This document shows, in pieces, positions 13,313 through 14,799 of a stretch of 14,799 nucleotides of DNA (position 1 is the stretch's first letter; the number at the start of each line of letters is the position of its first letter). The DNA lies in contig JBIOZI010000288.1 of the NCBI GenBank assembly GCA_044871085.1, forward strand, positions 1 through 14,799. The letters are read 5' to 3'. The position numbers and the translations under genes are program-made. Below the pieces are notes generated by a model. That model was not told the origin of the DNA and ran no database searches. It saw only the letters and a program-made list of their open reading frames with translations. This DNA comes from CADEED01 sp044871085 (GTDB taxonomy: Bacteria > Pseudomonadota > Gammaproteobacteria > Steroidobacterales > Steroidobacteraceae).

Positions 13313-13783
13313 GTGCCGCCGCGGCTGCCTGTCCGATACGAGTCGCGTCCCCTGGGTGGCTGGCTCGGCGGCATTTTCTCCCTGGTCCTGGCCGCCGCGG
13401 GTGCCTGGGTCATCCCGCGCACGTCCTGGTGGTTCGGCGGGTCGCTCATGATCATGGGCGCGACGGCCGCGTTCATCGCCTTCGCGGGCCTGCGGACCGA
13501 CAGTTTCTATCTCACGCTCGGGCAGGAGGGGTTCGAATACTCGGGTGTCTTTCGCAAGAAATTCGTCCCGTGGCATCACGTCGAGCAGTTCGTGTACATC
13601 GGCGGCGAGGACTACGAGGCCGTCGGCTGGCAGTACACGCAAGGCTCGGGGCTCGCCCGGCCGGGGCGACGCTTCGTATGGAATGCCTTCAGCGACATGC
13701 GTCTTCCCACGACTTACCGCGGCATCACGCCGCGCGAGCTCGTGGAGCTGCTGAATTCGCTGCTGAAATCGCGCGGCGGTTGA
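13313..13783 (+). CDS. Two-TM membrane protein with PH-like domain
   Basis: A 156-residue protein from GTG 13313, four bases after the DUF2238 stop, with GGGG about eight bases upstream; third gene of the operon. Two TM helices at about residues 15-34 (GWLGGIFSLVLAAAGAWVIP) and 40-60 form a hairpin. The C-terminal cytoplasmic part begins DSFYLTLGQEGFEYSGVFRK and continues VPWHHVEQF, the strand pattern of bacterial PH-like domains, ending in an amphipathic helix (PRELVELLNSLLKSRG). No function is known. It is clearly homologous to the minus-strand gene at 13905-14399. Confidence 0.8.
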   Translation: MPPRLPVRYESRPLGGWLGGIFSLVLAAAGAWVIPRTSWWFGGSLMIMGATAAFIAFAGLRTDSFYLTLGQEGFEYSGVFRKKFVPWHHVEQFVYIGGEDYEAVGWQYTQGSGLARPGRRFVWNAFSDMRLPTTYRGITPRELVELLNSLLKSRGG

Positions 13784-13904
13784 GCGCGGCTCAGGGCTCG
13801 AAGATCGCGCGACTGCCGGGGTAGCACCACCAGCCGGCGATTTCGAGCAGCACGGCGGCGGCGGCCGCGCGCAGGGCCCGGCCAACCCTGGAACAGGCGG
13901 CTAT
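13784..13904. other. Gap between tail-to-tail paralogues with coding-like frame
   Basis: The 121-bp gap has no T-rich terminator. On the minus strand, directly in frame after the TAG of the 14399 gene, 37 sense codons with G/C-rich third positions run to a TGA at 13793-13791. The end of the translation, VLLEIAGWWCYPGSRAIFEP, looks protein-like. No ATG is present; a GTG at 13853 could start a 20-residue peptide. It may be chance, a lost C-terminal extension, or a gene remnant. Confidence 0.3.
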
Positions 13905-14399
13905 CTAGACCCGGGGTTCCGCGGCGGGCGCAGCCAGCATCGCGGCGCGCACCCGGTCGAGCAGGAGGAGCAGTCGTTCCGGCGTCATGCCGAAGGTGCT
14001 CGGCAGCATTCTGGCGGGAGTCCGGGCCGCCGGCGCGCCACGGGCGAGAAAGCTTTCCGAGGGACGCCAGAGCACTCCGGCGCTCATCGGATCGAGCTCG
14101 AATGCGGCCACGTCCGGCCAGGAAACGAACTGCACCTCGAAGAGCCCCGAGAACTCGAAGCCACGCTCGTCGAGCGTCAACGAGTAACTGCGACGCCTCG
14201 TGCCGAGCAGCGAAGCCGCGGCCCCCACGCTGCCCAGCACGATGAAGACGCCGCCGAAAACGGGCGCACCAATGACTACAAAAACCACGCCAAACAAGAC
14301 GCAGCAGACGAGCGCCGCGGCGAATGCCAGCTCGCGGTATCGCGACTTGAACGTGGCGGGAAGGCGGGGTATCTCGAATGAGGCCGAAGGATCGGGCAT
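13905..14399 (-). CDS. Two-TM PH-like membrane protein, paralogue of 13313 gene
   Basis: A 164-residue protein with two TM helices (about residues 23-43 and 46-65: LAFAAALVCCVLFGVVFVVI, FGGVFIVLGSVGAAASLLG) followed by a PH-like domain. SYSLTLDERGFEFSGLFEVQFVSWPDVAAF aligns directly with SFYLTLGQEGFEYSGVFRKKFVPWHHVEQF of the convergent 13313 gene, and LPSTFGMTPERLLLLLDRV aligns with LPTTYRGITPRELVELLNSL. The central part (about 100-130) is different and gap-rich. The ATG at 14399 lacks a ribosome-binding site but has a -10-like TAAACT six bases upstream, so the mRNA may be leaderless. Function unknown. Confidence 0.78.
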   Translation of the reverse strand: MPDPSASFEIPRLPATFKSRYRELAFAAALVCCVLFGVVFVVIGAPVFGGVFIVLGSVGAAASLLGTRRRSYSLTLDERGFEFSGLFEVQFVSWPDVAAFELDPMSAGVLWRPSESFLARGAPAARTPARMLPSTFGMTPERLLLLLDRVRAAMLAAPAAEPRV

Positions 14400-14405
14400 G
14401 CGTGG

Positions 14406-14411
14406 AGTTTA
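14406..14411 (-). promoter_or_regulatory. -10 box giving a leaderless mRNA for the 14399 gene
   Basis: On the minus strand TAAACT (14411-14406) is followed by CCACGC and the ATG, so the predicted +1 is the A of the start codon. No TTGACA-like -35 is visible 16-18 bases upstream. Confidence 0.4.
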
Positions 14412-14440
14412 CGCGCCTCGGCGGCGCCGCTCGCGAGCCG

Positions 14441-14457
14441 CGGGAAACCCGTTCCCG
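14441..14457 (-). terminator. Weak hairpin downstream of the TPR gene
   Basis: CGGGAA (14441-14446), loop ACCCG, TTCCCG (14452-14457): a six-pair perfect stem 11 bases beyond the stop of the TPR gene. There is no T-run on the minus strand, so an intrinsic terminator is doubtful; it may only stabilise the 3' end. Confidence 0.3.
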
Positions 14458-14468
14458 GTACCACCCGG

Positions 14469-14799
14469 CTACTGCTTGAGCGCGCTCAGCCGTGCCCGCG
14501 ACAGCGCGTACACGCCGCTCGCCTGGATCAGGCCGTTCTTCGGCGGTCCGACCTGGGCGTAGTAGTCGCGCGCGGATTCGGCATCGCCGTATGCCTCGGC
14601 GACCAGGCCGAATCCGTACCAGGTCGAGTCGTCCGGCGCGTCGGCACCGGTCTGTTCCATGCCTTTCAGCAACAGGTCACGCGCCTCGCGCGGCATGCCG
14701 CTGGCCGCATACACGCAGGCCAGCGTGTGCGCGATGGCGAAGCTGCGGCCCTGTGTCTCGTCGTAGGCCATGCGCGCGGCGTCGACGGCGGCTTCGGGC
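14469..14799 (-). CDS. TPR-repeat protein, 3' part (cut by window edge)
   Basis: The C-terminal 109 or so codons of a larger protein. The frame stays open to the window edge (PEAAVDAARMAYDETQGRS), so the ATG at 14771 is internal and the true start lies outside. Tetratricopeptide-like helix pairs are visible: FAIAHTLACVYAASGMPREARDLLLKGMEQ and TWYGFGLVAEAYGDAESARDYYAQV, with the usual small and aromatic residue spacing (A/G at positions 8 and 20, Y in helix A). TPR arrays mediate protein-protein contacts. Which enzyme or regulator domain, if any, lies upstream cannot be seen. Confidence 0.75.
   Translation of the reverse strand, partial: PEAAVDAARMAYDETQGRSFAIAHTLACVYAASGMPREARDLLLKGMEQTGADAPDDSTWYGFGLVAEAYGDAESARDYYAQVGPPKNGLIQASGVYALSRARLSALKQ

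Noticed and set aside
13868..13890. CAGGG/CCCTG hairpin as a bidirectional terminator between the paralogues
   Set aside because: The stem is only five pairs with a long loop and no T-run on either strand.

Overview
The window is GC-rich throughout, with strong G/C third positions in every confident gene. It reads as chromosomal DNA of a free-living, high-GC proteobacterium. A gammaproteobacterium near the Xanthomonadales, Nevskiales or Steroidobacteraceae is my best guess, but no rRNA or other phylogenetic marker is present and the guess rests on gene types and repeat style only. I see no tRNA, rRNA, CRISPR array, prophage or plasmid gene.

Layout. 1-468: an apparently gene-free stretch holding a roughly 320 bp palindromic, transposase-less repeat element plus a 40 bp tandem duplication of its end, which runs up to the stop codon of the next gene. 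467-1675 (minus): a Tet-type MFS drug efflux transporter. 1772-3012 (plus): an ECF sigma factor translationally coupled to its RskA-type membrane anti-sigma factor. 3133-6243 (plus): a 1036-residue secreted protein with DUF11 repeats. 6244-6756: a long intergenic region with the most interesting signal here, a consensus sigma-54 promoter followed about 100 bases later by a strong intrinsic terminator and no ORF between, i.e. a candidate sigma-54-dependent small RNA of about 90 nt with a C-rich hairpin loop. 6757-7230: a small exported protein with a probable leaderless mRNA. 7231-8528: a near-consensus sigma-70 promoter, a structured leader with a 21-codon ORF, and a BCS1-like AAA+ ATPase with an unrecognised N-terminal half. 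8545-8949 (minus) and 9225-9713 (plus): a small secreted protein and a Cys-cluster single-pass membrane protein. 9714-11183 (minus): an exported transglutaminase-like protein. 11231-13783 (plus): a tight three-gene operon (AGCS sodium/amino-acid symporter, DUF2238/YjdF membrane protein, two-TM PH-like membrane protein). 13905-14399 (minus): a divergent paralogue of the last operon gene, tail to tail with it. 14469-14799 (minus): the 3' part of a TPR protein that runs out of the window.

How the genes may work together. The sigma/anti-sigma pair sits directly upstream of the DUF11 surface protein, suggesting an envelope-responsive switch and a co-located output. Several starts (DUF11 protein, 6757 gene, 7282 small ORF, 14399 gene) have a -10-like hexamer placed so that the ATG would lie at +1 to +5, which suggests leaderless or near-leaderless mRNAs are common in this organism. 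The remaining genes look like ordinary envelope and transport functions.
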